Source of the DNA: Ditylenchus dipsaci
Lineage: Eukaryota; Nematoda; Chromadorea; Rhabditida; Anguinidae
Assembly (NCBI GenBank): GCA_004194705.1
Contig: SADC01001370.1
Location: 372,001 to 436,000, forward strand
Reading direction: 5' to 3'
DNA length: 64,000 bases
The position numbers and the translations under genes were made by a program. Shown piece after piece: positions 1 to 12,400 of the stretch. The notes below the pieces were generated by a model that made no database searches, was not told the origin of the DNA, and saw only the letters and a list, made by a program, of their open reading frames with translations. The stretch's first letter is position 1, and each line of letters begins with the position of its first letter.

Positions 1-198
1 TTGAGTAAAAAATTTTATATATCATGGTCACATTTCAAAGTTCAATTAATTATTTCTCAAAATTTTGACTATCATGCGGGGACTAGCCAACCACTTTTAC
101 ATGTAACCTGGGGGTGCTCTACAAGAATACAATAAAAAAATTTATTGTCTTTTGTCCTAGACAAAAGATCCTCAGAATCTCCTTGTAAGAACAAACTA

Positions 199-1186
199 CA
201 GGGTGTCCCAAAAAACCCTACCCTTCAATGACACCGTAGGACCATTTTCAATTATCAATTTCTTGTGCACGATATGTCATCTTGTAGCCCTGGTAATTCT
301 CTAGCGAATGGTAAATTAACATTCACTAAGTGACAATGGCATAGTGGGTTAATAGACAGAACAAATAAAAAAAAACCGGATTTTCTGTTTTGTCAAATTG
401 ACTCGTGGCCAGAAAAAATTGATAAAGTTTTATGTGCTGTGATAACATTCTTTCATTATGTATAAGCGCAGATAAGAAGCTACAAAACCCATTTTGCAGA
501 ATACTTTTTGAAAATATAAATGTTGAGTTATGGCTTTTTTAAAAAAAACCACAAATGGCCAAAAATCAATTTTTCTTAATTTTTTTCGAATTTCGTGGCT
601 TTGGTTTTGACATGGTTTTGCTGTTTTCATGAGACCATAGCTCAACATATAAATTTAGAAAAAAAAATCTGTAAAAAGGGTTTTGTAGCTTCTGATCTGC
701 GCTACAACATGTATGCAAGAAAAAATTACAGCGCAAAACACTCAAGCGAAATTTTGACCAGTGAAGGTGACAAAAGTACTCGTCAAATTTTGTGAAATGA
801 CTTAATTTGTGTTAAGAGCCGGATGCTGACTTTTTGAAAATAATCCGGAAAATTTTTATATACAAATCGAAATAGAAAAGAAAGGGCTACAAAATCATGT
901 GTGTGGAATATTTTTGCAAGATAAATTTTGATGTTAATAATCAACCTGAAAACACGTCAATTATTTCTTAAGTCAGCAAAAACAGAAAATCCGGGGATTG
1001 AAAATCCGTTTTTTTTTATTTGTTCTGTCTATTAACCCACTATGCCATTGTCACTTAGTGAATGTTAATTTACCATTCGCTAGAGAATTACCAGGGCTAC
1101 AAGATGACATATCGTGCACAAGAAATTGATAATTGAAAATGGTCCTACGGTGTCATTGATGGGTAGGGTTTTTTTTGGACACCCTG
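199..1186. mobile_element. MITE with mariner-type ends, TA target site
   Basis: About 200 bp at each end are near-perfect inverted copies. The left end begins CAGGGTGTCCCAAAA and the right end finishes GGACACCCTG, and both are flanked by TA. The inside holds a further imperfect inverted repeat (about 430-790) and no transposase. The ends and TA duplication fit a non-autonomous Tc1/mariner-class element of 988 bp. The small ORFs inside are not genes. Bases 1-198 show nothing I can name. Confidence 0.8.
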
Positions 1187-1544
1187 TAATGCCTGTGAGG
1201 AGTGCTGAGTGTGTATTGTTGAATATAATATAATAAAACAATTCAGAACACAATTCCGAAAAACAAAAAGTTATTTTTGAGCGGGTAGAGGGCAAAATTT
1301 CACTGAACGGGTTAACAGACATTTCTGGCTTTAAAATGTTGTAGGCGAACATTGGGGCCAACAAAATATTGAACGAAAAATAGTTGGAGATAGTATCAAT
1401 ATTTCAGGGTAAACAAAAATGTTGACTACAACAATCGACACTGCCAAACACTATATTCTTCCTAAAAGTTATATCGCGCAGCTGAAAAGCGATCACAAAC
1501 ATGATGAAAATGCATATCCGCATTGATATATGCGAAAAAAGTGA

Positions 1545-1835
1545 AAATTGGGTGTTAAACCTTAAATAAAGTTTAAATCAAGTCAAACTTCATCCAATTT
1601 AAAGTAAGACTTTACCCAATTTAAGGTTTAAATTTTAAAGGAAAAATTTGACTGGACATTTTAAAGTTTAAATTGGGTAAGGTTAATGTTTAAATAAACT
1701 TTAAATAAACCTTAACTTTACCCATTATTCACTTTTCCATGTTAGGTTAAAGTTTAAATTAGGTCATGTTAAAGCTTAAATTGACTTTGAATCCTATTTA
1801 AACCTTAACATTACCCCATTTCTACCTTAACCTTA
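1545..1835. repeat. AT-rich palindromic repeat built on TTTAAACTTTAA-like words
   Basis: The stretch is dominated by alternating TTTAAAC and GTTTAAA words that can pair with each other, forming an imperfect fold-back. There is no coding potential. It runs directly into the CCAGGTACCCCTA tandem repeat downstream. Confidence 0.6.
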
Positions 1836-1929
1836 CCCTATTTAAACTCAAACCCGAGTTCCTGTGCTCAAACCAAAAAAACAATAATTTGCTCTCTAAA
1901 ACCCAAAAAATTAAACCCAAAAAAATCTC

Positions 1930-2070
1930 TCCAGGTACCCCTACTAACTCTCCAGGTACCCCTACTTGCTCTCTAGCACCCTTGCTAACTCTCCAGGTAC
2001 CCCTACTCTCTTTCCAGGTACCCCTACCCACTCTCCTGGTACCCCTGCCCACTCCCCTACTCCCTTTCCC
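1930..2070. repeat. Tandem repeat, unit about 20-24 bp with core CCAGGTACCCCTAC
   Basis: About six imperfect copies of a unit with core CCAGGTACCCCTAC and a variable CT-rich spacer. The open frames across it are repeat-driven. From 2071 to 2722 I see only AT-rich sequence and no gene. Confidence 0.75.
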
Positions 2071-2722
2071 GGCATACCTACCACACTTGGTATTCCTCTA
2101 CTCACCTACTCATAACTACCTACTTTCCTGGTTTACCTACTCACTTTCAGACCTACTTGCTTTCTTGCAAACTCTACAGACAAAAAAATTTAATAAAAAA
2201 CAGCTCGAAAACAGTATTATACGACTTTCCTCTCGAGACAAAAAATTCAAAAAGTCTCAAAGAAGGCCAATTTTCGAATTCCGTCTAAATGACCACCTCC
2301 ATAAAAGTTCCCATATCCTCGGGTTCCGGTCCTCATTTTGAACCGATCTTTTTTTTAAAGAAAGCTGAGATTCTGGCTACATTTTAAGGGTGGCACAAAA
2401 ATTTCCACTCATTACAGCTCCGAGATTTTCACTCTCAAACGAAAAAAATGACAATTTGCTCACTATAACCCAAAAATTACAACCGAAGAAAATCTCAAAA
2501 CCAAAATCCAGATCAACTATTCTACTCCTGAGATCCCAAGCTTCAATTTAAAAAAAAATTGACCAAAAAACCAAACAAAAAACACTCCAAAAAACAAAAA
2601 ATACCAATTGTCCGCAAACAAAACAGCTCCAATAATATATAGGAGATTACTTAAATAAAGAATGTTTTTTATATTCAAATTGAGTGGGGTGTTTATACTC
2701 ACATCGAGTGGGTGGTTATGTT

Positions 2723-2920
2723 TAAGGGAACATGGTTTTTGCGCGCAGTGGCATGTGCAAAATTTGAATTGGCGGGGGACAATTCTCTTTTGTCTCAAAC
2801 TTTACTCTTTTTAGTCGTTCGCCATAACTCCAAAGAGTACAGTGCGAGACTAAAGAGAAGTGTCCTCCGCCAATTCAAATTTTGCACATGCCACTGCGCG
2901 CAAAAACCATGGCCCTTGAA
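2723..2920. mobile_element. Short palindromic MITE (family shared with 16379-16545)
   Basis: The arms start ACATGGTTTTTGCGCGCAGT and end in the reverse complement (CGCGCAAAAACCATGG). The arms include GTGCAAAATTTGAATTGGCG. A second copy with the same arms lies at about 16379-16545. The span 2921-3429 holds no feature I can support. Confidence 0.75.
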
Positions 2921-3429
2921 GAAATGAAACACTCTTGTTGATAAGGTGGTTGGCCAAAATTCCTCTTTCAGAGGTTTTCACAAAAATATATAATCAAACC
3001 ATGTTCAGCGCACAATTTTAAATAGGTTATAATGGCTCTTAATGGTTTCTTTGAGTCATGCGGCGCCGGGGGTCACACTTCCCAAGGGGTCAAACGTCGC
3101 GGACCCTCTTATTCATTAGGAACAGAGTGAGAATGAATAGTGGAAGTAAGATGGAGCGACAGTGTCTCACGAAAAAATTCTTCTATGAAAAATATCTACC
3201 CTTTTTTCCTACCTACTGGATCCTCTTCAGCGAAATTTTCTTACCATAAAAGATTTCCCACATTAAGAACTGACATTGAAAAAATTGTAGGGCCTAGATG
3301 AGTACCAACCTTTGCTGAAGTTTTTGCTGTGAAACAGTCGACTGTGTTTATCAAACAACATCTACATCCAAATTCAACAAACAGTTACATAACAATTTCC
3401 TCAACATTAGCAACAACGAGTCTGAGAAG

Positions 3430-4715
3430 CTACCGATTTCCCTTCCACCAATTCATCTTAATATAGTACGGTAGAACAGCACATGAAGAAACAATCGCCA
3501 ACAGCACTTTTTTCTGCACCTGTGAAGCCACTCGAGAAATCGCAATCAAGTCAATAGAGGATTTGCTTGACTCAGCGCCCATGCAAATTACCATAAACCT
3601 AAATACAAGGCATGATTTCTAAAGCTAAAGTCCAACCACCCACCTTGAATGCTCTTCGCCAGGTGGTTTAGTATACGCCAAATAATCACATCCAAACTTT
3701 GTGCCATTAGTCAAATAAAACCCTTTCCTCCAGAGATCGCGAAATGTTTGCAGCCGGGTTAAGTAGACGGGATCAGATGGGAATTCAGGATCCGAAATCA
3801 GTTCATAACTCAAGTTGCCTATGTATAAAATACGCAAGTCTAAATAAAACAGTAAACGCTTACATGGCGGCAATCTCCATCTAGCAGATTCTTCAATATG
3901 TTTTTCTCTTGTACGCAGGCGAAGTTCTTGCATCGCAGATTTTACTTCATCTTCGGTTGCGCATAAAGCATCAGCTTCGCTAAATTCGACTGGGGAATTG
4001 TACAGCATAATACTTTCCCTACTTTCTGTCTTCTGTAGCTTTGACGGAAGTGAATCATAACCTTCCCTTGCCAATTTCCTTTTGCGAGCTTTCATTGATT
4101 TCCTACCGAGCACCATTTTGACAGCTGTAACCCTAAGACTGCTTTCATTCTCAGGATGCTGGGAAAATTGCTACAAATGAGAATATTTACATTGACAGTC
4201 AACGATCCTGATACATACCTCTTCGATTGGTTCCTCAACAGAATAACTTTGATATTGGTGAATCGAGGATAAAGGCTGAATGTTCGATATTTTCCTAACT
4301 TGAGCAAAGCCTAAACATACCTCTAATTAATAAACTCTAAGCAATAAGAAAGTCAAATAACCATTTTCCAGCAAAATTTGTGTTTGTTCTGGAAGAAGAC
4401 GAGCAGACGAAAAGGAAACAAGGGGTCTGTTTCGCGAAAACGAATCTGCAATCATCCTATACCGATCTTTCAATAGTTTGACGTCTAAAATTCAAATTGC
4501 GGAAAAGTGGATAGACAAAAAATGGTACCGTTTTGATCAACTACGACAAAAGAATGAAGTCCAATTTGATCTATGTTGAGTAGTGGAAAAACAGGCTGTT
4601 CAGAGGTGCACATCGCTTGCACACGAGCCCATGCTTCATCCACTGAAAGTTTAAAGTCAAAGAGCGGAAGATCGTCTGAAGTTTCCATCACACAGTTAGC
4701 AGTTGAATTTCGCAA
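3430..4715 (-). CDS. TSEN34: tRNA-splicing endonuclease subunit Sen34
   Basis: Catalytic subunit of the heterotetrameric nuclear endonuclease that excises introns from pre-tRNAs. Exons on the minus strand run about 4715-4536, 4484-4362, 4309-4214, 4170-3646 and 3596-3430, separated by introns of roughly 45-60 bp. The N-terminal part holds the family pattern of an LLPEQ-like helix before an LLENG turn. The middle is charged and lysine-rich. The C-terminal nuclease domain carries the RDLWRKGFYLTNGTKFGCDY stretch, with the expected catalytic triad visible: Tyr in FGCDYLAY, His in EEHSR and Lys in VQKKVL. Length is close to the usual ~310-350 residues. The first ATG of the first exon is the chosen start; the extra N-terminal residues there do not align with homologues, so the true start could be further in. 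No frameshift is needed. An adjacent MULE begins about 520 bp upstream. Confidence 0.88.
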
Positions 4716-5918
4716 CTAAATTTCTTGATAAAAATTCTGAAAGCAAATTTTTAAGTTTAGTTCTGTACGTCACTCCGTCCATCACCCAGTCAATTATGAA
4801 AGTGCTTTCATTATGATTATTCAGTAGGTCCACAAGTTCCTATGCTGATTCTGAATCTGGAGTCAATTTTACGGTTACATAACTCTGTGCAAAAATGACT
4901 AATACTTTTCGTATAATTGTAAATTTTTTTAGAGGGGTAATTTGGTTCTTCTATATTTTTATCTGTGCTTAATTTTTGTATGTGTGCAAACGACACACCA
5001 TTATGAAGTCCAGGAAAAGGGCTTTTCATGAATATAAAAAAACATTATGTACTCACTAAATTCACTACTCACCAGCCTAAAGAAAAAACTATACCTCGTG
5101 AAAAATACACCACGGTAAACTGTCGTTACAGGCAGGAATTCCCGTGTTAAAGTGTCGAGAGAGACCAGATTTAGTGGTAAAGTGAACTGCGTTTGTTTTT
5201 TATGTGGGTTAGGTGTGAATTTCCGGTAAGAAATTGGGCGCGTAATCGTTTTCCCAATGCATCTTGTTCCCAATGAATTCTTTTTTTCCAATGGAATACT
5301 TTACTCAATGAGCTCAGTTTATATCTGAAATATGTGTCTGGATATGTCATAGATATGCCTGAAATTGTCCACCTTTCCTATGACGCTGCTTTCTTGTTTG
5401 AAACACTCACTTTTTAGGTCACTTTTTGAAAACTTTTATTTTCCAAGTTGGTGTCCTCACTTAGGAAACCGCATGGAGGCTCGCGATTGCGCTAATAAAA
5501 ATCGGGGTTGGTTGGGCGAAAAAAGTTTTTCTGGTCAAAAACAATTTCCGGAAAATTTCTCATCTAAGAAAACTTTTTGTTGGTGCGAGTGACATAGCGT
5601 GTGAATAGTTTTAATCGACGCGGAATTCCTTGCGCATCGAATAAAAAAAAGATCGGCCAGATACGATAGCGGGATCACTGGAATGTTGACTCGCGCAGCT
5701 GGGCACTCAAACCCGAAAATTCGACCATATTTTTGATTTCAAAAAAATTCAAAATTTTTCTCGCGAGGAATTCGTAATTATGCGTGTATTCTTGAATATA
5801 AGGGCAGTTTTAGAAGTAAATCAACTATTCTGAACACGAATCCGGTGTTAGATTTTCGGATTTGTGTTTTTAAAAAAATCTCGCTTCTCAGGTATTCTTT
5901 TTACTTGAATTCAGAGAA

Positions 5919-6500
5919 TCTGTATCTTCTCTGTATCTTTTATCATGCCAAAAAAAAATACAGAGAAGTTACAGAGAAGATACAGATAAGATGTATTTTG
6001 TCTGTATCTCTATCTTCTCTGTATCTTTTTTAATGATAAAAGTAAAGATACAGAGAAGATACAGACATAATCTATCTTTGGTGTATTTTCTGTGTAGTTG
6101 ACGAATGAATGTTCTTATAGAATGTTCGGCGCAAACAAAGTGCCGCGAAGCGGCACCAGCGTGCACCATTCGTGTTATTTGATTAATCTTGCTTCTGATG
6201 TATCCTTACAACTTGTATACAGAGAATCTGTATCTTCTCTGTATCTATCATCCTGCCAAAAAACAAGATACAGAGAAGTTACAGAGAAGATACAGAGAAG
6301 ATGTATCTTCTCTGTATCTCTATCTTCTCAGTAACTTTTTTCATTTTATGTTCGCGATCACTGCAAAATAAGATACAAAAAAGATACAGAGAAGATAGAG
6401 ATACAGAGAAGATACATCTTCTCTGTATCTTTTTTGAATTATAAGGCACAGATACAGAGAAGATGCAGATACTCTGTAACTTTTCTGTATCTTCTTTTTG
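5919..6500. repeat. Array of AGATACAGAGAAG units in both orientations
   Basis: Dozens of copies of the word GATACAGAGAA and its reverse complement alternate in blocks, so the stretch can fold into several long hairpins. It resembles the tandem-unit arms of the foldback elements elsewhere in the window, but I could not find a clean target duplication. It lies inside the MULE, upstream of the transposase remnant, and may have replaced its 5' part. Confidence 0.65.
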
Positions 6501-6740
6501 CATTCGGATAACTGAACTGGAAATAGTTTCAAGGCTGAAGTTGAGGCTGATGCGCCATCGGCGCAGCGTGCCTTCTAGATATGTTTGTAAGATATGTTTG
6601 GTGCTATGTTCGGCGCGAACGAAGTGCCGCGAAGCGGCACCAAACACTACTTCATAAAAAATGTAAAAATCAATACAATGTCTTGTTATTGTTTAGCGCT
6701 CGGAGCAGGGAGCGAAGCGACCTGCTGGACACCGCATGTG
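6105..6740. repeat. Repeated GC-rich hairpins containing GCGAAGC
   Basis: The segment GTTCGGCGC-AAC-AAGTGCCGCGAAGCGGCAC occurs twice in the same orientation (about 6120-6158 and 6610-6648). Its 3' half is a perfect stem closed on GAA. A third hairpin with GCGAAGC lies near 6711-6733. These are markedly GC-richer than the surroundings. Two related CCTTCTAG-containing blocks follow at 6570 and 6753. Confidence 0.55.
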
Positions 6741-7509
6741 CGGTGGCGCGCCTTCTAGTGTCTCTACTATATGTCTGGTATATGTAGTGCTCGCCGATCG
6801 GGGCGACGGCTTTCATTTTCCGATAGCTCACGCGCTTCTGCCCAATAAGAAGAGAGCTACTTATGATAAGATGTGGGCTATGATCGAACAGCAATACCCG
6901 AATCTCAAACCCCAGTCCTTCTCATGTGATTTTGAAATCAATCACTACAAATCCATTCTGGCTACCTTTGGGTCACTGACAGCCGATTTTCGTTCATTTC
7001 ATTTGAGCCAGAATCACATCAAGCGTCTCAAAATCCTGAAACTCTTCAAACTCTACAAAAGAAATGTGGACATCTACCACCAGTCTAGATTGTTATTAGC
7101 CCTAGCATATGTGCCAGTTGCCCAAGTGCTCGACTTTGCAGACATTGTGCTGACTATGATAATTTTGCCTGAGCTTGAACTTCTGGTGCAGTGGTTGTAC
7201 AGCATCTATGTCGGGGACCACAATCATCCGCCACAGTTTTCTCATCATTTGTGGAATAACTACGAACGGGTCCTCCGAGATCGACAGCGCTCTAAAAACT
7301 TCAATGAGTCAAACAATAGAAAACTGCAGCACCTCCTTGGGAACCTGACTCATCCTCCGCTTTGGGACTTCATGGTGAAGTTGAGACTGGCCTACGCTTC
7401 TGATTTTAACAATGACTACTACAATTGGCTCGGGAATAGAGGACGAAGAGCTCGGCATCAGGCTGACATATTCGACCTTTTATTTTATTCAAGATATTCA
7501 AGTTTTTAG
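6736..7509 (+). pseudogene. MULE transposase, 5'-truncated
   Basis: An open frame matching the middle and end of Mutator-like transposases, the DDE enzymes that move MULE elements. Visible family signs are HALLPNKKRATYDKMW (the 'ALLP-K-Y' block), CDFE with a candidate catalytic aspartate and glutamate, and FHLSQ (the 'CFFHLSQ' block) followed by a basic LKLFKLYKR helix. Similarity begins only near 6781. The residues before it, including the expected first catalytic aspartate region, are absent, because the 5' side is the GATACAGAGAA array and hairpin block. The frame ends at TAG about 70 bases before the element's right-hand terminal repeats, as expected for the element's own gene. Probably a dead copy; an intron-containing N-terminus further upstream is not excluded. 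Confidence 0.75.
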
Positions 7510-7690
7510 TCAAGTTTTCTATCGCCTTTTATAAAAAAAGATTCAAAAATAAAATTCCTCAATTTCAGATATAAACTGAGCTCATTGAGAAAAGTATTTC
7601 ATTGGGAAAAAGAGTTCACTGGCAAAAGTACTTCATTGGGAAAAAGATGCATTGGGAAAATGTTTCATTGGGAAAGTAAATTCATGGGTA

Positions 7691-7912
7691 TAGACGTTTG
7701 GCTACAAATGTAACATTTTTGGCGTTCTGCCCTATGTTCTGTTTTAGCCACTTAGGCCTACTTAGGCTTAGGCCTTAGGCTTAGGCTTAGGTTTAGGCTT
7801 AGGGACCAAAAAATGTCTTACGAACTACAAAATGGCTGAAAAGATAAGCCTAGGTGGCTTAAACAGAACATAGGGCAGAACGCCAAAAATGTTACATTTG
7901 TAGCCAAACGTC
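7691..7912. mobile_element. Palindromic MITE with GACGTTTGGCTACAAATGTA ends
   Basis: About 70 bp at each end are perfect inverted copies, with TTAGGCTTAGGC-like words in the loop. It interrupts the right-hand array of the MULE. The foldback element with TTCGCCGACA arms inserted right beside it. Confidence 0.75.
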
Positions 7913-8124
7913 TACTGGCTCTAGGTAAATTCGCCGACAGTAAATTCGCCGACACGAATTCGCCGACAGGTAAATTCGCCGACAAGTAAATTCGCCGACA
8001 AGTAAATTCGCCGACAGGTAAATTCGCCGACAGGTATATTCGCCGACAGGTATATTCGCCGACAGGTATATTCGCCGACAACTCTAATTTTGCGGGAATT
8101 TAAATTTTTCAGTCTGAACCAACC

Positions 8125-8446
8125 AAACCAAGTGGTCGTCCACTTGGAGCAATTGTTTTTCTACGTTTTTCATTTTCCAAAACCTGTTTTCTGGACTAAT
8201 TCGTGTATTCTGAAGATGGTTTGACAGTGGTAAAATGCCGTTTTCTCGAGTATTTTTTAGTTATGCGCAATAATTGATTTCAGCAAAATCAATTATTGCC
8301 CAATACTCAGAAAATACCCAAGAAAACGGCATTTTACTATCATCAAATCATCTTCAGCATGTCCGAGCTAGTCCAGAAAACAGGTTTTGGAACCCGAAAA
8401 CGTGAAAAAAAATTTGATCCAAGTGGACGACCACTTGGTTTTAATG
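8125..8446. repeat. CCAAGTGG hairpin module, copy 1
   Basis: Imperfect palindrome. The outer arms begin ACCAAGTGGTCGTCCACTTG, then a block with CCTGTTTTCTGGACTAA, then GGTTTGACAGTGGTAAAA, and a central hairpin around CAATAATTGATTT. Other copies lie at about 8671-8983, 42622-42955, 43104-43400, 55722-55998 and 57746-58080, with a partial copy at about 42085-42275. All are inside or beside foldback elements. Confidence 0.7.
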
Positions 8447-8670
8447 GTTTAATATACAACTTGGGTACTGCCAACTACATTCTACCACCACCCAAGTACC
8501 ACTTCCTAAGCACTTCCACCTGAGTACTGATACCACTTTCTTGGTACTACCACCTTTATACACCTGGATACCCACGGGATACGAAATCACTCCAAAACTA
8601 TGGTTCCTGTAGGTTTTGAAATCTTTCTATATTTCAACCTCAGTTCTACTATATAATCAATCTACCAACT

Positions 8671-8983
8671 AAACCAAGTGGTCGTCCACTTATCAAAAAA
8701 AAAATCACATTTTCGGGTTCCAAACCTGTTTTCTGGACTAACTCCGACATGCTGAAGACGGTTTGATAATAGCAAAATGCCGTTTTGTCGGGTATTTTTT
8801 GAGTATTGGGCAATAATTGGTTTTCGTGAAACCAATTATTGCCCGAAACTGAAAAATACTCTAGAAATCAGTATTTTACCACTGTCAAACCATCTTTAAA
8901 ATACACGAATTAGTCCAGAAAACAGGTTTCGGAAAATGAAAAACGTAAAAAAACAATTGCTCCAAGTGGACAACCTTGGTTTG
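8671..8983. repeat. CCAAGTGG hairpin module, copy 2
   Basis: Same architecture as the copy at 8125-8446, in the other half of the same foldback element. The two copies are separated by a TACC/GGTA-rich spacer (8462-8660) that contains a reverse-strand match to the GTAGAACTGAGGTTG module seen near 42975. Confidence 0.7.
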
Positions 8984-9490
8984 GTTGGTTCAGACTGAAA
9001 AATTTAAATTCCCGCAAAATTAGAGTTGTCGGCGAATATACCTGTCGGCGAATTTACCTGTCGGCGAATTTACTTGTCGGCGAATTTACCTGTCGGCGAA
9101 TTCGTGTCGGCGAATTTACTGTCGGCGAATTTACTGTCGGCGAATTTACCGTTTCCCACGTCTACTCACCAAATTCATTGGGAAAGTGTGAATTGGGAAA
9201 ACGATTACGCGCCAGAAATTGTACGTTCTGTGTTTGACACTTTCGCGGTAGCTACAACTTTCAATTGATCGGTGAGGTTGTCAACAATATGTTGGCAGAG
9301 TAAGAGATTGACAAGTCAAGGTGCCACGTGCCACATCCTCGGCAGTGGATTGAAAGACTAGGTAATAATTTGATGAATTGATTTTATTAGTTTAAGTGTT
9401 TGGAATAAAATTAGTAAATGGTGTGACTAGGTACAATTTGCTGAGATTCTTAATGTTGTTGGTCAAAAAAAATGACAGTGTTGAAGCGAT

Positions 9491-12400
9491 TCAATCGCTA
9501 TCTTCCCGCTCTCTTTCCAACTGCACATCCTTAACTAGTTCCGCGATGTGTTCCACTTTCTGGGGCCTGCCATCGGGTCCCAAAGTTGCAGGTGCCATGA
9601 CACCCTCATCCATCAACTTGTTGATCGCATCAACCAATTTCATTGCCTCATACTCCTTCTGTTCCTCACTCATCGACTCAAAAGCCCGTTTCAACTGTTC
9701 TTCCCTGCTCTCTGAGGGTATGTATCCAGTCACTGGGTTCACTCTAAAACGCTACATTACAGCTGTATATAATTGAACACAGCAACAACCTGTGTTCCAC
9801 ATCCTTATAGTCTTCTGTCTCACTGTCTTCACTGTCCGAGTTGGACTTGACCATATTGGTAGCTGCTCCAAGAAAACCATAGTTGGCCAGAAGCCCAGCT
9901 GAGTGCCCGAATCCACAATATTTTATAAGACGGTTAACTGTAAAGTAGACAAACAGTTTTTTCTCTAAATTATAAAGACTTATCGCCACTGACCTGATCG
10001 TTTGCAAAGCACAAAAAGGAATTCAGCAGCCAACTGGTGACAATTGGAAGCATTGGCTTGCTGGATCAGTCTGACCAGTTTGTTTCGAAGGGTTGCTCCA
10101 CTTTCTGGAGCATGCTCCACCTCTTTAGCTGTGAGTGGAGGCAACACGCACAGTCTGCAGTAGCGTCTGGCCTGTTTGTTGCGAGTGCAAACATGGATGA
10201 GAACAGTTAAGAATGTGCCAAGCAATTCCACTTCTCTCCCTTGTCCAAACTAAAAATTGTATATGAAAGTGTGCGTTTCAGAACAGCGGCAATAGGTAAA
10301 TTAATCTGCATTGAATTCATATAAATTTTTGTATTCGGTTTGTAATATCTTAGACAGTGGAATTGAGCCATTTGATTCCAGAAATATTCGACGGAAAACT
10401 GGTGGCTTTATCGGCTTGTCCGTAAATATAGATCAGGAAAAATGATGAGATTTAAATAAATCAGGAGGGACGGTCAATTTACTGGACGAGGGTCAACTCG
10501 CGAAGGATTTAACTCGCGAAGGTCAACTCGCGAAGGGTTCAACTCGCGAAGGTCAACTCGCGAAGGGTTCAACTCGCGAAGGTCAACTCGCGAAGGGTTC
10601 AACTCGCGAAGGTCAACTCGCGAAGGTTTTTTTAAAAGTACGCTTTTATAGGTATCTGAAACGTTTATTGAAGTACCGTATATTCTCGATTAGAAGGCCC
10701 CTCTCTAATAATAGGCCCTCTCTAATAAAAGGCCCCCTTGAGGACCTATATAGCAGCATAGAAAAAGAAATTCGCAAATCTGTTTTTCACGTTTTCTTAG
10801 TTAGCACGAGCTCACCTGATTCCACTTTTAAAATTTTAGTTGAGCACCCAAAAATCTCAAAATCGAAATATTTTTTTCCGACTTTTTTAGGGTTGAAAAA
10901 TAGAAGGCCCGGGCCTTCTAATAGAGAATATACGGTACTTGTTGTCATCATTTTCACCTGGCATTTTGGTGCGTTGACGTTTGTACGATTTTATGCAAAT
11001 GCATAAAATCGTACAAACGTTTGTACGATTTTATGCATTTCAAAAACAACAGGGGGACCAAGGCAGTTTTTTTACGTTTTTTTCGAAAATTTTTAGATTG
11101 TGTCCGAACCATCTCAAACCACCCACAATCACCCCAAACACCAAAATCGTATTGTATCAAATCAGTATTGATACAACTTTTGAGTTGTACCTGCCTGCCT
11201 TCGGCAGGCACCCTAATTCAATAGGAAGCCCCTTTGGGGGTACATGGTCCGGGATAAGGGCTGACCCTTTGAAATGGTTAAAACCTGTTTTTGAAACAAT
11301 TGGCTGTGTGATACGATGTGTGACTCATGTGATAGGCTGCTTGACTTTTGTAAAATCAATCTAAAAATTTTCGAAAAAAACGTAAAAAAAACTGCCTTGG
11401 TCCCCCTGTTGTTTTTGAAATGCATAAAATCGTACAAACGTCCCTTTACCGGCATTTTTTCCCCCGCTATTCTTTTTAGATAATTTGATAGCAAATGAGT
11501 TATTTCCTAATTGCGCTTCCGTTTTCCAAATGAATTTTTTCTTCTTCAGATTTCTAACCACATTGGGAACAAAAAGATGGCACTCACAACCTACCAAAAG
11601 GACCTACCTAAATGCTACACTCGGTGGGTAGGTAAGATATGAGGGTCCTAGGGTAGGGAGGAGAGTAGCTAGGGAGGAGAATAACTGGTACATATGGTAG
11701 GTGGATAGATGAGTTATGTGGATGTGTATTTATGGTAGATAAATGGGTGGGTACAAGAACATAATTTTAAAACCTTCGCGAGTTGACCTTCGCGAGTTGA
11801 ACCCTTCGCGAGTTGACCTTCGCGAGTTGAACCCTTCGCGAGTTGACCTTCGTGAGTTGAACCCTTCGCGAGTTGACCTTCGCGAGTTAAATCCTTCGCG
11901 AGTTGATATTTTACCCAATTTACTCACAATTTTTCTATAAATCGTGATAAGCGAAATTAAAATTTTTTTTGTCAGAAATAAGGGTTTATCTCGGGCAGTC
12001 CGAAAAAATGTAATGTCAGCATTACAGTAATTTCCAAGTTTTAAACACTGTAGTTAAACTTTTTGTAAGACCCAAAATTATCTGTAGCGTCCCAAACAGA
12101 ATATCAAAATGAAGATTAATTTTTGTAGATAAATTCAGCGTCACCCCAAAGCATCATCTCTATGACTACCTTGTCAATTGCCTGTTGGAAGAGGGTGAGC
12201 AAGCAGGCCACAAAGTGCATGTCACAACCCTCCAATACCTCATCCTTTCTGCCCGATTCTGTCGGTGATAACTAAAAGTAGTTGTGTGCTGTTTATACAG
12301 TCAAACCCCGGTTTATTGCGAGCCTGGGGGCCGGAAAAAATTCGCACTATATCGAGGTTCCACTTTCGAGACTTTCAAAGACTTTTAACCAAGTCCATTG

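Larger units (their letters stand above)
7917..9157. mobile_element. Foldback element with TAAATTCGCCGACAGG arrays, 9-bp target duplication
   Basis: The element is flanked by an exact 9-bp duplication, ACGTCTACT. Its ends start GGCTCTAGGTAAATTCGCC (left) and GGGAAACGGTAAATTCGCC (right, reverse strand). Each arm is a tandem array of a 16-17 bp unit, TAAATTCGCCGACAGG (7925-8075 and 9030-9150), the right in inverted orientation. Inside the arrays the inversion continues through TTTTTCAGTCTGAACCAACC. Two copies of a roughly 300-bp hairpin fill the centre. No ORF inside is a convincing gene. The 9-bp duplication and array-built inverted repeats match the Foldback/MULE class. Confidence 0.85.
5237..9213. 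mobile_element. Mutator-like (MULE) foldback element with terminal CATTGGGAAA-type repeats
   Basis: The left end (GGCGCGTAATCGTTTTCCCA) is repeated inverted at the right end, flanked by AGAAATTG on both sides as an 8-bp target duplication. Inside each end sit short arrays of a TTCATTGGGAAAA-like unit: 5255-5315 on the left, and 7576-7690 plus 9168-9200 on the right. The right array is split by later insertions (MITE at 7691-7912, foldback element at 7917-9157). The interior holds a MULE transposase remnant. The span 4716-5236 outside the element shows no gene. Confidence 0.65.

Noticed and set aside
7925..8075. CRISPR-like array of TTCGCCGACAGG repeats
   Set aside because: No unique spacers, units are contiguous, eukaryotic context, and the array is mirrored at the element's other end.
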